DNA of 45,618 nt, from NCBI GenBank assembly GCA_900660155.1, contig CABFPE010000489.1, positions 506,344 to 551,961 of the forward strand, given 5' to 3'. The stretch's first letter is position 1, and each line of letters starts with the position of its first letter. Both the position numbers and the translations under genes were made by a program. Below the pieces are notes generated by a model that was not told the origin of the DNA, did no database searches, and saw nothing but the letters and a program-made list of their open reading frames with translations. The DNA is from Hofstenia miamia (Eukaryota; Xenacoelomorpha; Acoela; Hofsteniidae). This document shows, piece after piece, positions 1 to 10,860 of the stretch.

Positions 1-5
1 CACAC

Positions 6-39
<34 letters not shown>
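1..39. repeat. (CA)n/(AT)n microsatellite
   Basis: A short CA run passes into an uninterrupted AT run. It lies just beyond the 3' end of the minus-strand Penelope-like element that follows. Confidence 0.95.
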
Positions 40-43
<4 letters not shown>

Positions 44-96
44 GAGTGTGACGACACTCTTAAAAATCGATTTCAATTTGTTCCGATCATCGTCAG
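44..96 (-). other. Possible degenerate hammerhead-like motif at the 3' end of the Penelope-like element
   Basis: On the minus strand CTGACGA (positions 96-90), which fits the CUGANGA core of hammerhead ribozymes, is followed 15 nt later by GAAA (74-71). Further on there is a GAGTGT/ACACTC stem-loop at 44-59 with a GTC. Penelope-like elements are known to carry hammerhead motifs near their ends, so the place is right. I could not draw a clean stem III, so this may be a decayed ribozyme or chance. Confidence 0.25.
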
Positions 97-194
97 TTTA
101 CAAAATATGCGGTAAATAAATAAACTACACTAAATATAAATGATCTTATTACATACACTTAGAATAAATTTAAAGTCATCATGCTTATTGTCCA

Positions 195-425
195 TTTAAT
201 TATTTACTCTTTGTTGTTTCTTTAATATATATTGCCTCCGCTATTTTCGGATGTTCAGTTCTTAGTAAAATTTTAAATTGATCTTCCTTAGTTTGATGGC
301 AATGTGTAAAAATTTCTGAATTCAGATGACCTCTTAAGTGCTCATTGGATCTTATTCCCAGATGTCACTTAATTTCACCGATACATGATTATCGCCATCA
401 TAACATGTGTATTTGTAGACTAGGG
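195..425 (-). pseudogene. Penelope-like element, GIY-YIG endonuclease domain (decayed)
   Basis: This is the C-terminal GIY-YIG nuclease of the Penelope-like element whose reverse transcriptase lies upstream on the same strand. In one frame VYKYTC (expected Y.Y.C) is seen near 425-400; after a frameshift the nuclease core continues as IGEIK.HLGIRSNEHLRGH (385-310), then a conserved SEIFTHC stretch and a C-terminal IAEAIYIKE. IG, the R of GIR and the EH pair match the family. At least one frameshift and stops break it. GIY-YIG domains nick target DNA in canonical Penelope-like elements of animals. It is inactive here. Confidence 0.75.
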
Positions 426-1592
426 ATGAAACTAGGTTTTTTGGGATATTGTCTTTGTTACGAAGCCTATCTTTTTTTTAAACGATGTAAAAATCGGGGT
501 GAACTTAGTGACTTTTAGCTTTGTATTCAAATTTCTCACTCATTATTCAATTTCTCAACTTGGTTACTTAGATGTGGTAATTTCCTATATATTTCAATTT
601 TATTCCATTTGTTTGCATTTTTCACATTTTGATGGTCTTCTTTGCGGTATTATTTTCAAATAAATGCTCTGAATATTTTCTTAAAATGTGAGGATATCCA
701 TTTCGTTCTAAAATGATAAAAATTTGATTAAAGGCATTAACTGTATGTTCGTATGTCGAACAGATTTTATATGCTCGATCAAATAATGCTTTAATTGCAT
801 TCAATTTATGCGATATATTGCAAGCAGAACTTTATGGGATAATAATATATTATGGGATATAATCCTGAGTGGTTTCTTTTATATGCCAGCTTGTTTTATA
901 TGATGTGTTAAAGTTAGGTACACAAACATCTAAAAATACTAATTTGACCTTTCTTTGTGAATTTAATTACAGAAATTTGGTTGTTTGATACCTCTTTGTT
1001 ACTAAAAATTGCAAAAACGTCGACTACATATTTGAATTAGTGAAGTTACTCTCAATCATGTCCATGGCAAATGCAGCCATGGCAGGTCCTAATGCAGAAC
1101 CCATTGCCATTCCGTCAACTTGCCGATACAATTTATTATTAAAAATAAATAGTATATTGAGACAACAATTTCTCCAAAACTTTTATAATTTCATCTTTGG
1201 AAATAAGTTTGATTATATGGTCTATTGTCTTTTTACAGGGATATTGGTAAAATGAGATTTTACTTAAAAGATATCTATTTTGTTGTTTGTGACCATATGC
1301 ATTCCTTAATTTAATTAGAAAATCATTTCTGTCATTGATGTTGAACTTTTTTGGTATATATTTCTTTAATAATTGATCTAACGATTTTGCCAATTTTCAA
1401 TTTTGATAGTTTATTGTTGAGAGTATAGGTCGTAGTGGAGGATCTTCTGAATTTTTATGTAATTTCGGTAAACCATATAAGCGATATGGCTGAGAGCCTA
1501 TACTCCGAAAACTTTCATATATTTCTTTAGGTAGATCTTTTTTCTTTTTCATTTCTAATAGTGATTTGCTAAATTTATCTACGATAACTATT
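426..1592 (-). pseudogene. Penelope-like element, reverse transcriptase (decayed)
   Basis: Penelope-like elements are non-LTR retroelements with a telomerase-like RT. Reading down the minus strand one meets YGLPKLHK (about 1490) and PLRPILSTIN, hallmarks of the family; a clean frame at 1393-1139 with YGHKQQNRYL; then LYRQVDGMAMGSALGPAMA (about 1130-1070), the conserved QxDGxxMGSxLGP motif. Motif C follows as YVVD at 1030-1019, where YVDD is expected, so a catalytic Asp is lost. FLDVCV and a thumb block with RAYKICS and NGYPHIL (804-680) link it to the GIY-YIG domain. Several stops and frameshifts are present. The 5' end is cut off at a (TA)n run at 1618, next to the inverted duplication. Confidence 0.85.
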
Positions 1593-1617
1593 TATGATTT
1601 ATTGAAGTTTATATATT

Positions 1618-1618
1618 A

Positions 1619-1657
<39 letters not shown>
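1618..1657. repeat. (TA)n microsatellite
   Basis: Uninterrupted TA run separating the Penelope-like element from the inverted duplication. The same flanking sequence with a TA run recurs in inverse orientation at 4688-4742. Confidence 0.95.
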
Positions 1658-1662
<5 letters not shown>

Positions 1663-2144
1663 CTCAATGTATGAATTTGGAAAACCAGAGCATTTCTTCC
1701 AATCAAATAACTGTTCTTCTTAACTCTATTTCTAATAGTCTCACCTTAAGCTAGCAATTTTTTTCAAGCCGGTTAAGAAAAAAAGACTTTGATATGAACA
1801 CATTTATGGGTTTATGTAAACTCATGATAAAACTTTCTGCTAAAAAATATTCCTTAGGCCGCATTATATAAAAATATTAGATTTACTCTTTTTTAAGCAA
1901 AATTCTCTCTTTCAAAATTTAAATAATGACAGTTGTCCAGCACCCAATGTTGATCAAAATATGAATATTTGCGAAAAGAATAATTGTGTATTCATGCTAT
2001 AGACGTGGTACTTCAATCATATTCAAATCGGCCGATGTCCACTAAATTGAATTTTATTTGAGTTAATTTGCTTTTCTCAATCAATTAATTTCAATTTTCA
2101 AGAAAAAGCTTTTTTCTAAGTTTGCTATTTTAGATATATAGTAA

Positions 2145-2408
2145 TTAAAACAAATTTAGGAAATTCGAATAAAATATTTTTCTGACAACGGTAGCATCGA
2201 ATTCAACTTCATTCATGAATTCACAAAAGGGCCTTGGGATTTTTTTCAAAATAAATCGGAAGTACACATTGAAAAAATAAAAGGGGCTGAGCTGTGTAAA
2301 CGTGGAATTGGTACATCTTGGAAAGTTGAACGTGTTGTGTTGGTGGTATATGCTGTTTACCAACATATCTCCAATATGAGAACAGACTCCGTGTACACAT
2401 TTAAGCAA
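2145..2408 (-). CDS. Unrecognised 87-aa frame, also present in copy C
   Basis: An open frame of 87 codons. I do not recognise the product. The second half, with KKIPRPFCEFMNEVEFDA, is identical in protein to the copy at 15735-15998, while the first half carries about ten substitutions. No signal peptide or membrane segment is clear. The first in-frame codon is not a convincing ATG. It may be part of a mobile element's coding region or a chance frame kept by recent duplication. Confidence 0.25.
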   Translation of the reverse strand: MLKCVHGVCSHIGDMLVNSIYHQHNTFNFPRCTNSTFTQLSPFYFFNVYFRFILKKIPRPFCEFMNEVEFDATVVRKIFYSNFLNLF

Positions 2409-2736
2409 ACGAACTTTATTCTTAGAGATGGGTGCATTATGCTAAGTGCATCAGAACCTTCTGTAAAGTTATATACTGTGCACACTTACTTAGAGTAATT
2501 TTGAATTCAAAGCAATTTCTATGAAAATTATGAAAGAAATTTTATCAATGTTTAAATTTTACATAATTGTATTTCATTTAGTAATATTTACATACAAATT
2601 TTTTAGTATGGCTAACCATTTCAATAAAATCTTTTCGACGTATATAGCCTTGAATGAAATGTAATTAGCATAAAAAATTGAAATAACCAAGATGCTTAAA
2701 AATAAATATCAATGTAAAGTCTTTTCTTACAAATGT

Positions 2737-2952
2737 TTAATTACCATCATCAATTAAATCAATCGAAGCGTGAACAATCGAGATTGTAATGCGTTTGATA
2801 ACATTCAGTCTGATAATATGACCTGCTACAATCAAAATATCAATTTTGCAAATTAAAAGAAAATTGTGTTTCTGTCCATATCGAATATATGAGTAGGGGG
2901 GCAAAAATTTAGGTGTGGACTTGGCCCAAGGAAATTTATACTTATTATACAC
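2737..2952 (-). other. Exon-like frame in copy A
   Basis: Within this 71-codon frame a TTGATTGTAGCAG acceptor precedes a GC-balanced stretch encoding HIIRLNVIKRITISIVHASI and then LIDD, closed by G|GTAATT, a plausible donor. The same sequence, base for base over the exon-like part, is at 15211-15399. It looks like an internal exon (about 79 bp) of a captured or duplicated gene, but no neighbouring exon is proven and the product is not recognised. Confidence 0.3.
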
Positions 2953-3182
2953 TCACTTTAGGTTGTTATGATCATTGCAATAAGAAAGTTCTATAATATT
3001 TTCCTTTTGATAAATCAAGCTTAGAGAAATTTGAATCCAATTATGAAATCTGTAACATTGAAATTTGAAACTCTTAAGTTGAATTTCTAAGAATATAATA
3101 TCTAAAGTTTCAAATTATGTTTCGACATATTCTTTATAAAATACATTGTATTAATTTACTTATTTTGATTTGTGTGGACAAT

Positions 3183-3266
3183 TTAGTAAGGGAAAATCTC
3201 TTTGAAATATCTGCGCATTTTTACCAGTGCCTCGGCCCAAGCAAAAGCACCACTCCATTTTACCAT
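3183..3266 (-). CDS. 27-codon ORF conserved in both inverted copies
   Basis: ATG-initiated frame beginning MVKWSGAFAWAEALVKMRRY and ending FKEIFPY then TAA. It lies after a TTTTCAG acceptor-like site and an AAC leader base context. The matching frame at 14873-14956 differs only in residue 2. CTG|GTAAAAAT inside it could also be a splice donor, making a short first coding exon. Function unknown. Confidence 0.3.
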   Translation of the reverse strand: MVKWSGAFAWAEALVKMRRYFKEIFPY

Positions 3267-3359
3267 GTTCACCTGTAGGTTATGACCTGAAAATGATCCA
3301 AATTAAATAAAATCACAATCACCAATATATTCTTTAATCATTACCATCGTCAGGAAGTT

Positions 3360-3690
3360 TTTGCAATAATTTTGTTTACAAAATTCCATTTAATGTATTT
3401 TATAAAGTTATAACGAATTCTTAAAGAGTTTTATACTCATTTTTTTAAAGTGTCTCAGATATTACATGATAGTGTTCAGCTACTTTCAGTGTAAATTAAT
3501 CCTGAAATGTGCATAATATTTTATAATTGAATTGATAATCACAGATTTATAGTGAATTGATGTTTCTCGAGATTGGCACGTTTCTCGAAATAAAATCTCC
3601 AACATTTGAAAAGTTTCCTGCCAGAATACTTCCTGTTTAATTATTGTCCAAACACCATAATGCATTTTACTGAGATCGGGACTGCGTTGT
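3360..3690 (-). pseudogene. Tc1/mariner transposase 3' end, fragment 1
   Basis: On the minus strand the frame near 3690-3600 reads RSPDLSKMHYGVWTIIKQEV, the SPDL..x..VW..IK block that contains the last catalytic acid region of Tc1/mariner transposases. The rest is the AT-rich 3' flank. It is cut at 3690, exactly where the next, divergent 3' end starts. The same fragment is in copy C at 14449-14790. Confidence 0.7.
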
Positions 3691-4310
3691 TTACAAAATT
3701 CGATTTAATGTGATTTATAAAGTTATGAAGAATGCTTAAAAACTTTTATTTAAAGTTAGTCTTAGATATTACAAGATATTACATGAAGCTCCTTTCAGTG
3801 TAAATTTTGCATAATATTTTACAATTGAAATTATAGTAAAAGGTGATTATTTGATATTTCTGTAAATTGGAACGCTTTTCAAAAAAATATTTATTTTCTT
3901 GGCAGTATACTTCCTCTTTAATATTTGCCCAAACTCCGTAATACGTTATACTGAGATCGGGACTGCGAGGTGGCCATTCAAGTGTGTCACGCCGCTTAAT
4001 ACTTTTACCCGGGAATTTTTGCTTCAATATTTTGGAAAATTTTCCAGTACATCAAGATATGTAGTACTAGTTACACTGTCAACAAAGAAGTATATGGACT
4101 GATGACATTAGTTGAAGATAACGTAGCCAAACTATGATGCCAGAAATAATCATGTGTGGCTGGAAAACTTCAAGAGGATTATCTTCCGAATTAAAAACAA
4201 CATTATTTATTGTGCAATTCATGTAGACGTCGTGGCTGCCACACTTTAAGATGAAGCTTCTTAATTTTGTGAACAATGTTTGTCTGGAGAATCTATATAT
4301 ATATATATAT
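3691..4310 (-). pseudogene. Tc1/mariner transposase C-terminal half, fragment 2
   Basis: The frame 4027-3779 includes KFPGKSIKRR and WPPRSPDLSITYYGVW, the WPxxSPDLxxxxxVW signature just around the third catalytic acid of Tc1/mariner. Upstream on the minus strand (4310-4030), broken frames show VWQPRRLHEL, also transposase-like. The 3' flank aligns with fragment 1 at roughly 75-80 percent by eye, so the two are separate insertions or a tandem duplicate of one family. It ends at a (TA)n run and a single N (4313). Confidence 0.75.
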
Positions 4311-4683
4311 ATANCCGATTTGAATATGATTGAAGTACCACGTCTATAGCATGAATACACAATTATTCTTTTCGCAAATATTCATATTTTGATCAACATT
4401 GGGTGCTGGACAACTGTCATTATTTAAATTTTGAAAGAGAGAATTTTGCTTAAAAAAGAGTAAATCTAATATTTTTATATAATGCGGCCTAAGGAATATT
4501 TTTTAGCAGAAAGTTTTATCATGAGTTTACATAAACCCATAAATGTGTTCATATCAAAGTCTTTTTTTCTTAACCGGCTTGAAAAAAATTGCTAGCTTAA
4601 GGTGAGACTATTAGAAATAGAGTTAAGAAGAACAGTTATTTGATTGGAAGAAATGCTCTGGTTTTCCAAATTCATACATTGAG

Positions 4684-4729
<46 letters not shown>

Positions 4730-4780
4730 GTATATATATATGCAAGTCATAATATATAAACTTCAATAAATCATAAATAA
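4310..4780 (+). repeat. Third, partial copy of the inverted-duplication end (copy B)
   Basis: Positions 4314-4690 match 16107-16490 in the same orientation and are the reverse complement of about 1655-2035; the match runs on through the TA run to the AAACTTCAATAAATCAT block at 4747-4780, the reverse of 1592-1617. The left edge is a TA run with one unresolved base at 4313, so the join may be natural or an assembly seam. Confidence 0.85.
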
Positions 4781-5004
4781 CCTCATTTATTTTTAAAAAA
4801 TTAATACTGTAAATTGAAAGATAAAGTATGCGACATTCCATTATCGTGGAGGAGACGGAAATAATTCCAATCCCAATTGAGAAGGTTGACAAATATTTTT
4901 CCTGCATTAGCAAATAGGTCCCACTTACAATCACGTTATCTGTAACTTTTTTGCAAATTTTCACTGCTGTAAATTTTCTTATTAACGAGAAAATATATAT
5001 ATAT

Positions 5005-5037
<33 letters not shown>

Positions 5038-5387
5038 GGCTATAATATGTTGTTATGTGTACACAGCAGCATATCAATGCGTAGATAGCAACATATGAAA
5101 AAATGAATGTAATTCTTCGAAAAAATGCTGTATGACTATGGATAATTGCGAATTGATACATTTATTAAAATTCTAACTATGTCTATGTAATATGGTAGTC
5201 GCTGGGCAACTTCAAGATGAATTAACAATTAAATTGTTTTGCAATTATACGGCTATTATATATTTACATATGAATTTAGACTAATAAACACTTCTGGCGA
5301 TTACATAAATATCAAAGGTGTTGTATGAAATGTAACCATTACAATTCAAAACGTCAATTTCCATAACGTCAATTCACCCATAACCAG
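4781..5387. other. Non-coding AT-rich stretch with (TA)n at 4989-5036
   Basis: I see no gene here. The open frame that overlaps 4623-4964 is partly a translated TA repeat and is not credible. A TA microsatellite fills 4989-5036. Confidence 0.6.
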
Positions 5388-7330
5388 CCGCTACCTTACG
5401 AAATGATATTGGGACGTAATTTTCTATCCGAAAACAACTGCGTCATTGACTACTCGTCCAAAACTCTAACAATAAAAGAAGCCAACAAGGTCAAAGAAGA
5501 ACAGCGAACACTGCTTCTTCAGAATTCTCACTAATAGAAAATCTGTGATTGGAACCAAACCACTGGAAGTTGGTTAAAATTAAAACGAAACATCTACAAT
5601 GGCGAGTTCATTATCTCGAATCAATATGGAACTCCAAAAAGATTACTGTGCTTAACAACATCTGCTCAGTAAAAGATGGTATTCTAAACAAAAGTGACAA
5701 ATACATCTCCGTCAAACAAAATCAACTTGCGATCAATGGTATACCTATAAAAAAATTCGTTGCAAAATCTAAAGACTTCTTAGCTTGTGAAACCTCCAAC
5801 AACCACCACGATCACAATCTATATGCGCTAACAATGTCAAAAGAAACTCATCCTCACCTAAAAAAAGATCAACTTCAGAAAATTAGTTCTGTACTTACCA
5901 AAAATGCTGCAATCTTCAACAACGAATGGATAAGCGTTGACAAGGAAATTAGTGTTGAACATTAAATAAATACCACATTGGATAAACCAATTCATCAACA
6001 TCGTAGCAGAGTGCCTCAGCACTTCCAGGACGAATATGCAAGAACCATCAGTAAATTACTAAACAACGGCATTATTAGAAAGAGTAAAAACCATTACGCC
6101 TCTTCTACTGTGTTCATTAAACAAGGAGACAAGCAGACTTTGCATTGACTTCTGAATGCTAAATGATATAACTAAAATTGCCTCTAATCGAAATTATTCT
6201 GTGTAGAGCAACTAAGTACCAATTATTTTCCACCATAGATCTCTGCAAAGCATACCGGCAATTCCTTATGCTGGAATCAGACATCAAAAAAAAACTGCGT
6301 TCATCAGGGCTCATGGATTATTTGAATGGTTATATATGGCCTTCAGCCTCTGCAACACTCCTGCTACCTTTCAACAGTACGTCATAAAAGTTCTTTGCAA
6401 TGATCAACCAAATTAGGAGATGGCATCAAGCCTGTATTTTAATTTCATCCATGGCTGTAGAAGAACATTGCAATATACTCAACAAGATCTCAGAGAGTTG
6501 CTTTTCTTGGTCAAAATATCCACCCTGGCAAAATATGGATAAAAGATAACGTGAAACAGCTAATCAAACAAATTGAACGACGAGAAATCAAAATAATTTA
6601 CAGTGAATACTCAGCTTTATAATCTATTACCTCATGTTTATACTTAATCTCGCCAAAAAGACACACAAAATGTCTAACCTACTAAAAGGAAAATCTGATT
6701 TTGAATGGAGTTAGCAACAACATGAAGAACTCGATGAACTTAAAAAATTGATGAAAAACAAACATTCCTACCCTAAGCAGTCCCACAACAATGAACACCT
6801 TTATCTTTGACTCAGATATTAGCATAGTAGCTATATTGCCCTAACAATTAGCCAAATTCAAAACAGTGAAGAAAAAACTATACAGCATTTCTCAAAAAAC
6901 AATGAACAACAGAGCAAAACTACAGTGTGACTAAATTGAAATGTTTGCCTTAGTTGAATCACTTAAAACATTTTATCACTTTCTAGTGCTCCCTCAATAC
7001 CAAACATAAATCAATATGAAGACCTTACTGACGCCATTGCAGACAAAAATGGAAAGCTGATACTACCAATTCTCACTATTATGATCTGTGAAGAAATAGC
7101 ACCAATGGAAATTTCAAGAATATAGCAAAATGATATTATTCTAAAAGAAATCATTGAGAAAATTAAAAGCAATCATAACATTACCAACCCTATCACAATG
7201 CAATACTATAATGTGACATTGGTATGAAATCACCAAAAAATCCTAATAACCTATCTATTGAGGGCTTCAAGTTGAAGCATTGGTTTACTGGGGCTACAAA
7301 TTAATAACTAACTCGTCCTGCTATAATACC
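5388..7330 (+). pseudogene. Ty3-type LTR retrotransposon pol remnant (protease, RT, RNase H)
   Basis: A decayed pol in conserved order. 5388-5530 ends an aspartic protease: MILGRNFL..NNCVIDYSSKTL. A linker is open from 5549 to 5965, where a TAA falls inside the RT N-terminus; the same frame goes on with LDKPIHQHRSRVPQ, LLNNGIIRKS and YASSTVFIKQGDK. CIDF and LNDITKI follow, then FSTIDLCKAYRQF (about 6220-6260), RT motif A with its Asp. Motif C is not recognisable. At 6780-6990 TFIFDSDISI, FSKTMNNRAKLQC and MFALVESLKTFYHFL are a Ty3-like RNase H. Many stops and shifts. No integrase or LTR is identified downstream. Confidence 0.8.
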
Positions 7331-7867
7331 CAATCCAAATAATAGTTAAAAGTAAACAGGAGATCATGTGAGTAAAGAGTGGCCATCCTTGGCTGACCTG
7401 ATACAGATAGCCTTCAGAAAGAGTTGTATACCGTTATAGCCCTATTTAAGATAAACAAAAAAAGAAGCCCTATTTCTTGGTGCAGTGAGTGAAACCTATG
7501 TGCTAAGAAAAAAAATCTACACTCTATGTGTTCCTCATCTCATGCATTTTAGTGATAGCAATAAAGGTTAATTTTATTTTCAAATGAAAACAACAAATAC
7601 CCTAGTCATATAGCTAACTCAGTAAAAGTGGCATGTCAGTCAGTCAAGTTTTACCACATCTTGTTGCCCTTATATTATGCAGGCAAATTTATAAACACAT
7701 AAGTTTTGATAAAATTGTCAATATAAAAAAGTAAAAATGAATTTAATGAGAATAACTGAACAAAACAAAAATAAATAAATCACACCTATTTATATAGAAT
7801 AAATAGTACTGTAAACAAAAATCATACCATAACAAATATAGGCAAATAGCTGACAGGTACAAATTTG
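7331..7867. other. No recognisable gene
   Basis: AT-rich sequence between the Ty3-type remnant and a LINE 3' tail. It may be the untranslatable rest of the pol element, but nothing in it is diagnostic. Confidence 0.4.
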
Positions 7868-8252
7868 GTTTTTTTTTCAATAAAAATAATTTATTTTCAA
7901 ATTTATTTATTATTATTTATTTGTAAAATACAAAAAAGTATAAAAATACTTATTAAGGTTTAAAGTAAATTGTTTTCTTTAATTTGACTTAGTTGCGAAT
8001 TGATATTACTTAGTTACAGACTTTATTTTTTTAAATATCCAAATAGGTTCTTTTCTTTGGTGATAATTCTAATTTAATTTTTTTCTTAAATTCTTTAAAA
8101 TTAGAGTCTTCTTTAATTTTAGGTGATAATCTGTTCCACAGATCAATACAGTAATTAATAAAACAGTTCTTCATGATTCTTTTTCTAAATTTAAATTTTT
8201 TATAGCACTTGGTTCTAACACTATAGCTATTTACTAAGCAATAGCACAACCA
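7868..8252 (-). pseudogene. 5'-truncated LINE (CR1/Jockey-like), last ~70 codons and 3' tail
   Basis: The frame 8249-8031 ends a LINE ORF2: NSYSVRTKCYKKFKFRKRIM, then CIDLWNRLSPKIKED and FKEFKKKIKLEL, the usual R..FF..R....WN.LP......FK pattern of the extreme C-terminus. After the stop, 150 nt of AT-rich 3' sequence runs into a pure A tract (T run at about 7870-7878 on the plus strand). This is a typical 5'-truncated insertion, and it separates the tracts on either side. Its sequence differs from the LINE at 17-19 kb. Confidence 0.7.
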
Positions 8253-9990
8253 CTAACTTTCAAAATGTTAAGCACACTGTCAATACTATCAAGGATGCTG
8301 GAATCAAAAAAATGAAAAACTTCATACTTATGAAAAATGATAATGTGGAAACATATGACACTAACAGTCTTAATAAAATCAATGAAACCACATTTTTAAC
8401 AAAAAACTGAGCAGCTGAAAAAATTAAATTGCTATGCATACACAATGAAGTCATGCAACTAAACAACATATTATTGATAATGAGTGGCATATTAAAATTG
8501 TATCTCAGCCTTTAGAAGATGAACACATTCACAGGACTCCTTGCTCTCAGATTTTGAAATTCTTCAGTCAAGACTCTGCTAGTGAAGATGAAGAAACTCA
8601 TGTGAAAAAAACTCAAGTTTTAGTCAGTATAAGTGCATCAGACTCAGACTCTGAGCAGCTTTCAGTCCATGACATTTTTACTAGACTAATTGAAGCAGGT
8701 ACAGATCCAGGGATAAGTGATGATCATCCATCCACCTCCTTCACTTCTACCATGTCAAAAGAGCAGCATAAAGAGATCTCAACCTCTTTTACAAATCTCT
8801 TGTATTCGAATTAAACTTCAAATACTTGGAAATCTATCTCAAATTAGTATAACACCTCAGATCACAGCAGCAGACAATCTGCCAGTTATCATAAACACTT
8901 GGATAAAATGTCTATTTCTGAAGGTAGGGTGCCCCACCCCTATTTTATTGCTACAAGACGGGTGCAATATCTCAGCTCTGACAAACTCTCTACCAAAACT
9001 CAGAAACTAATGTCTGATTTCCTCTGTATCTCTGAAAATTTAATTAGTCACTTAGTGTTACCTGCTTTAATTGGTGCAGAGAAACGTCCCAAAATAAGCA
9101 CACTGATTTTTTAAAAAGAATTTATTTGAGGAGAACTCATTAGGGAGTACCTCTGCAGTACCACTCATATCACATTTTAGCATAACATTACTCTCAGGAA
9201 CAGTTATAAATTCATTAAAAAAAGAGAGACTGTGAAAAAATTTCAAATGTTATTGTTGATTGGAAAAATTTTGTAAATTGTTTACTTTCTAAAATCCACT
9301 AGTAAAGATGACATTAAAATGGTCCAACATATGAACCAAATTTTCATTACTGCTAAAACAATCAATGTTTCAATTACATTTATCTATATTGAAGAAGTTA
9401 ATGAAACTATACCTGATAATGTTTTGGATCTGGAAGAATATTTTGAAAGCTTTCACATCATCAACCAAACAACTCCGCACTAGAAATCTCATAATTATTG
9501 ATATCTTAGTCAATCAAAATATACCATTGCAATGCATTAATCACTGAAGGAAGAATCACTATCAACATTCTCTAACAAATACAAACCCTCAAGCTCCTTA
9601 ATCTCCACTGCATCAAAATGATTGAAAAGCATATACTCAGCAATAAGCACCAAGGAGGAAATTACTCCCATCCACTATCAGCAAGCAAAAGTTTCAGATG
9701 TAAAACTCATAAAAATAAAGTTCTTCACTGAAAGCTAGACTGAAATTGAACTCAATTGTCTCATGACTCCACTACAGCAAATAGTCTTAGATATTGAATG
9801 CACACCTGAACCATTCAACATCAACACCAAATCAAAATCAACATTAAAACGAACCTACAACCATAATATCATAAAAGATATCAACTAAAAACTCGTCAAC
9901 TACCCAGTATCTATTGGAACAACAGAAATAACAGCTATTCACAGAAACTAGTTAGGGCTAGAGAAAATCACTACCTGAAATCCATTTTGC
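8253..9990 (+). pseudogene. Unrecognised decayed coding tract
   Basis: A chain of frames with protein-like composition on the plus strand, broken by shifts and stops. 8275-8450 includes TVNTIKDAGIKKMKNF; 8446-8811 is one frame with WHIKIVSQPLEDEHIHRTPC, then an acidic serine-rich part (ISASDSDSEQLSVHDI, ISDDHPSTS); 8899-9111 has RVPHPYFIATRRVQYLSSDK; further pieces around 9660-9950 include ITPIHYQQAKVSDVKLIKI. No RT, integrase or transposase motif is visible. It could be the structural gene of a retroelement or of a DNA virus-like element, or a dead cellular gene. Interpretation is open. Confidence 0.4.
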
Positions 9991-10213
9991 ACACCTCCTC
10001 TGATCATTGATCTATCATTCATTATGCTGTTCAGAAAGGAAAAGCACATGTTTTACAAAATATTCTTAAAGATTTTGCATCATATATACTATGTGTAATA
10101 TTTTTAATGATATTAAGTCAAACATACTAATTACAGCGTTTGCTTAGACATTTACAAGCATTTATATATGTTTAGAAAGGAATCCTTAATATAGAATTGC
10201 AAATCTATGCATC

Positions 10214-10216
<3 letters not shown>

Positions 10217-10254
<38 letters not shown>
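10217..10254. repeat. (AT)n microsatellite
   Basis: Uninterrupted AT run that marks a sharp change from AT-rich sequence to a GC-richer block. Confidence 0.95.
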
Positions 10255-10257
<3 letters not shown>

Positions 10258-10860
10258 GGCTTTAGATACTATGGGATTTGTATCCACCACCCGCACTTTT
10301 TCATAGTATCCAGCACAATTTTTGATGGAAAGCCAGAATAAATCATTTAATCCAAAATTTTGTGCATTTGAAATAGGGGTCTAATGTTACATCATCACCC
10401 GGGCCGCGGATGTGCTTAATAACATGGTACAGTTTAGATACGACTACTGGCAGATTCCATTGAGAGGGGTAATGAGTACTTTCACTCTCTCCTTTCTATT
10501 GTAGTACTGTAATAACAGAGATATAACTTAATTAGAACTCCAGGGTTAATACAATTATTCATCGCTAGTATTTAGGTAGCATCTCCGATGGTATCCAGAG
10601 AGAGCAAGCTGGGCACACTAGCCCGAAGCAGAATCTTAAAGACAGTTCGCAGATCTCCCAACGGAGTGATTCCATTCCAGCCAAGTCCGGCACCATTCCA
10701 TCTGTTGCTACTCAGCTCAGCCTCACTGTCAGAGTTTTATTATGTGTGCCTTACTTATGATGTAATAAATCGACTTAGTGCTCAATCTCAATTTGTGTAA
10801 CTTTGGTGTGTAAACATAGCGAGTTCACAACCTGATAATAACTGTCATTAAGTAGTAAAA
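10255..10860 (+). other. GC-richer block, possibly a decayed LTR
   Basis: About 600 bp clearly richer in GC than its flanks. It holds CACCCGGGCCGCGG, an open frame 10588-10800 with no known similarity, and near the end GATGTAATAAATCGAC, a polyadenylation signal placed as in the R region of Ty3-type LTRs. No second copy, primer-binding site or target duplication was found, so LTR identity is a guess. Confidence 0.25.

Larger units (their letters stand above)
1592..3690 (-). repeat. Inverted duplication, copy A (partner at 14449-16508)
   Basis: The reverse complement of this block matches 14449-16508 nearly base for base, with scattered substitutions and small indels. The match runs from the (TA)n-flanking GAGCAGTTTATATA end to a Tc1/mariner transposase tail, where it stops at GACTGCGTTGT (3690). 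The end from about 1592 to 2035 occurs a third time at 4310-4780. It carries three short frames described separately. The 12.8 kb spacing and opposite orientation point to two insertions of one composite repeat, or to an inverted segmental duplication. Confidence 0.9.

Noticed and set aside
10400..10460. FRYDYWQIPL-like reading as an RT motif A
   Set aside because: A ten-residue match without any other RT motif nearby in the same frame; likely chance.
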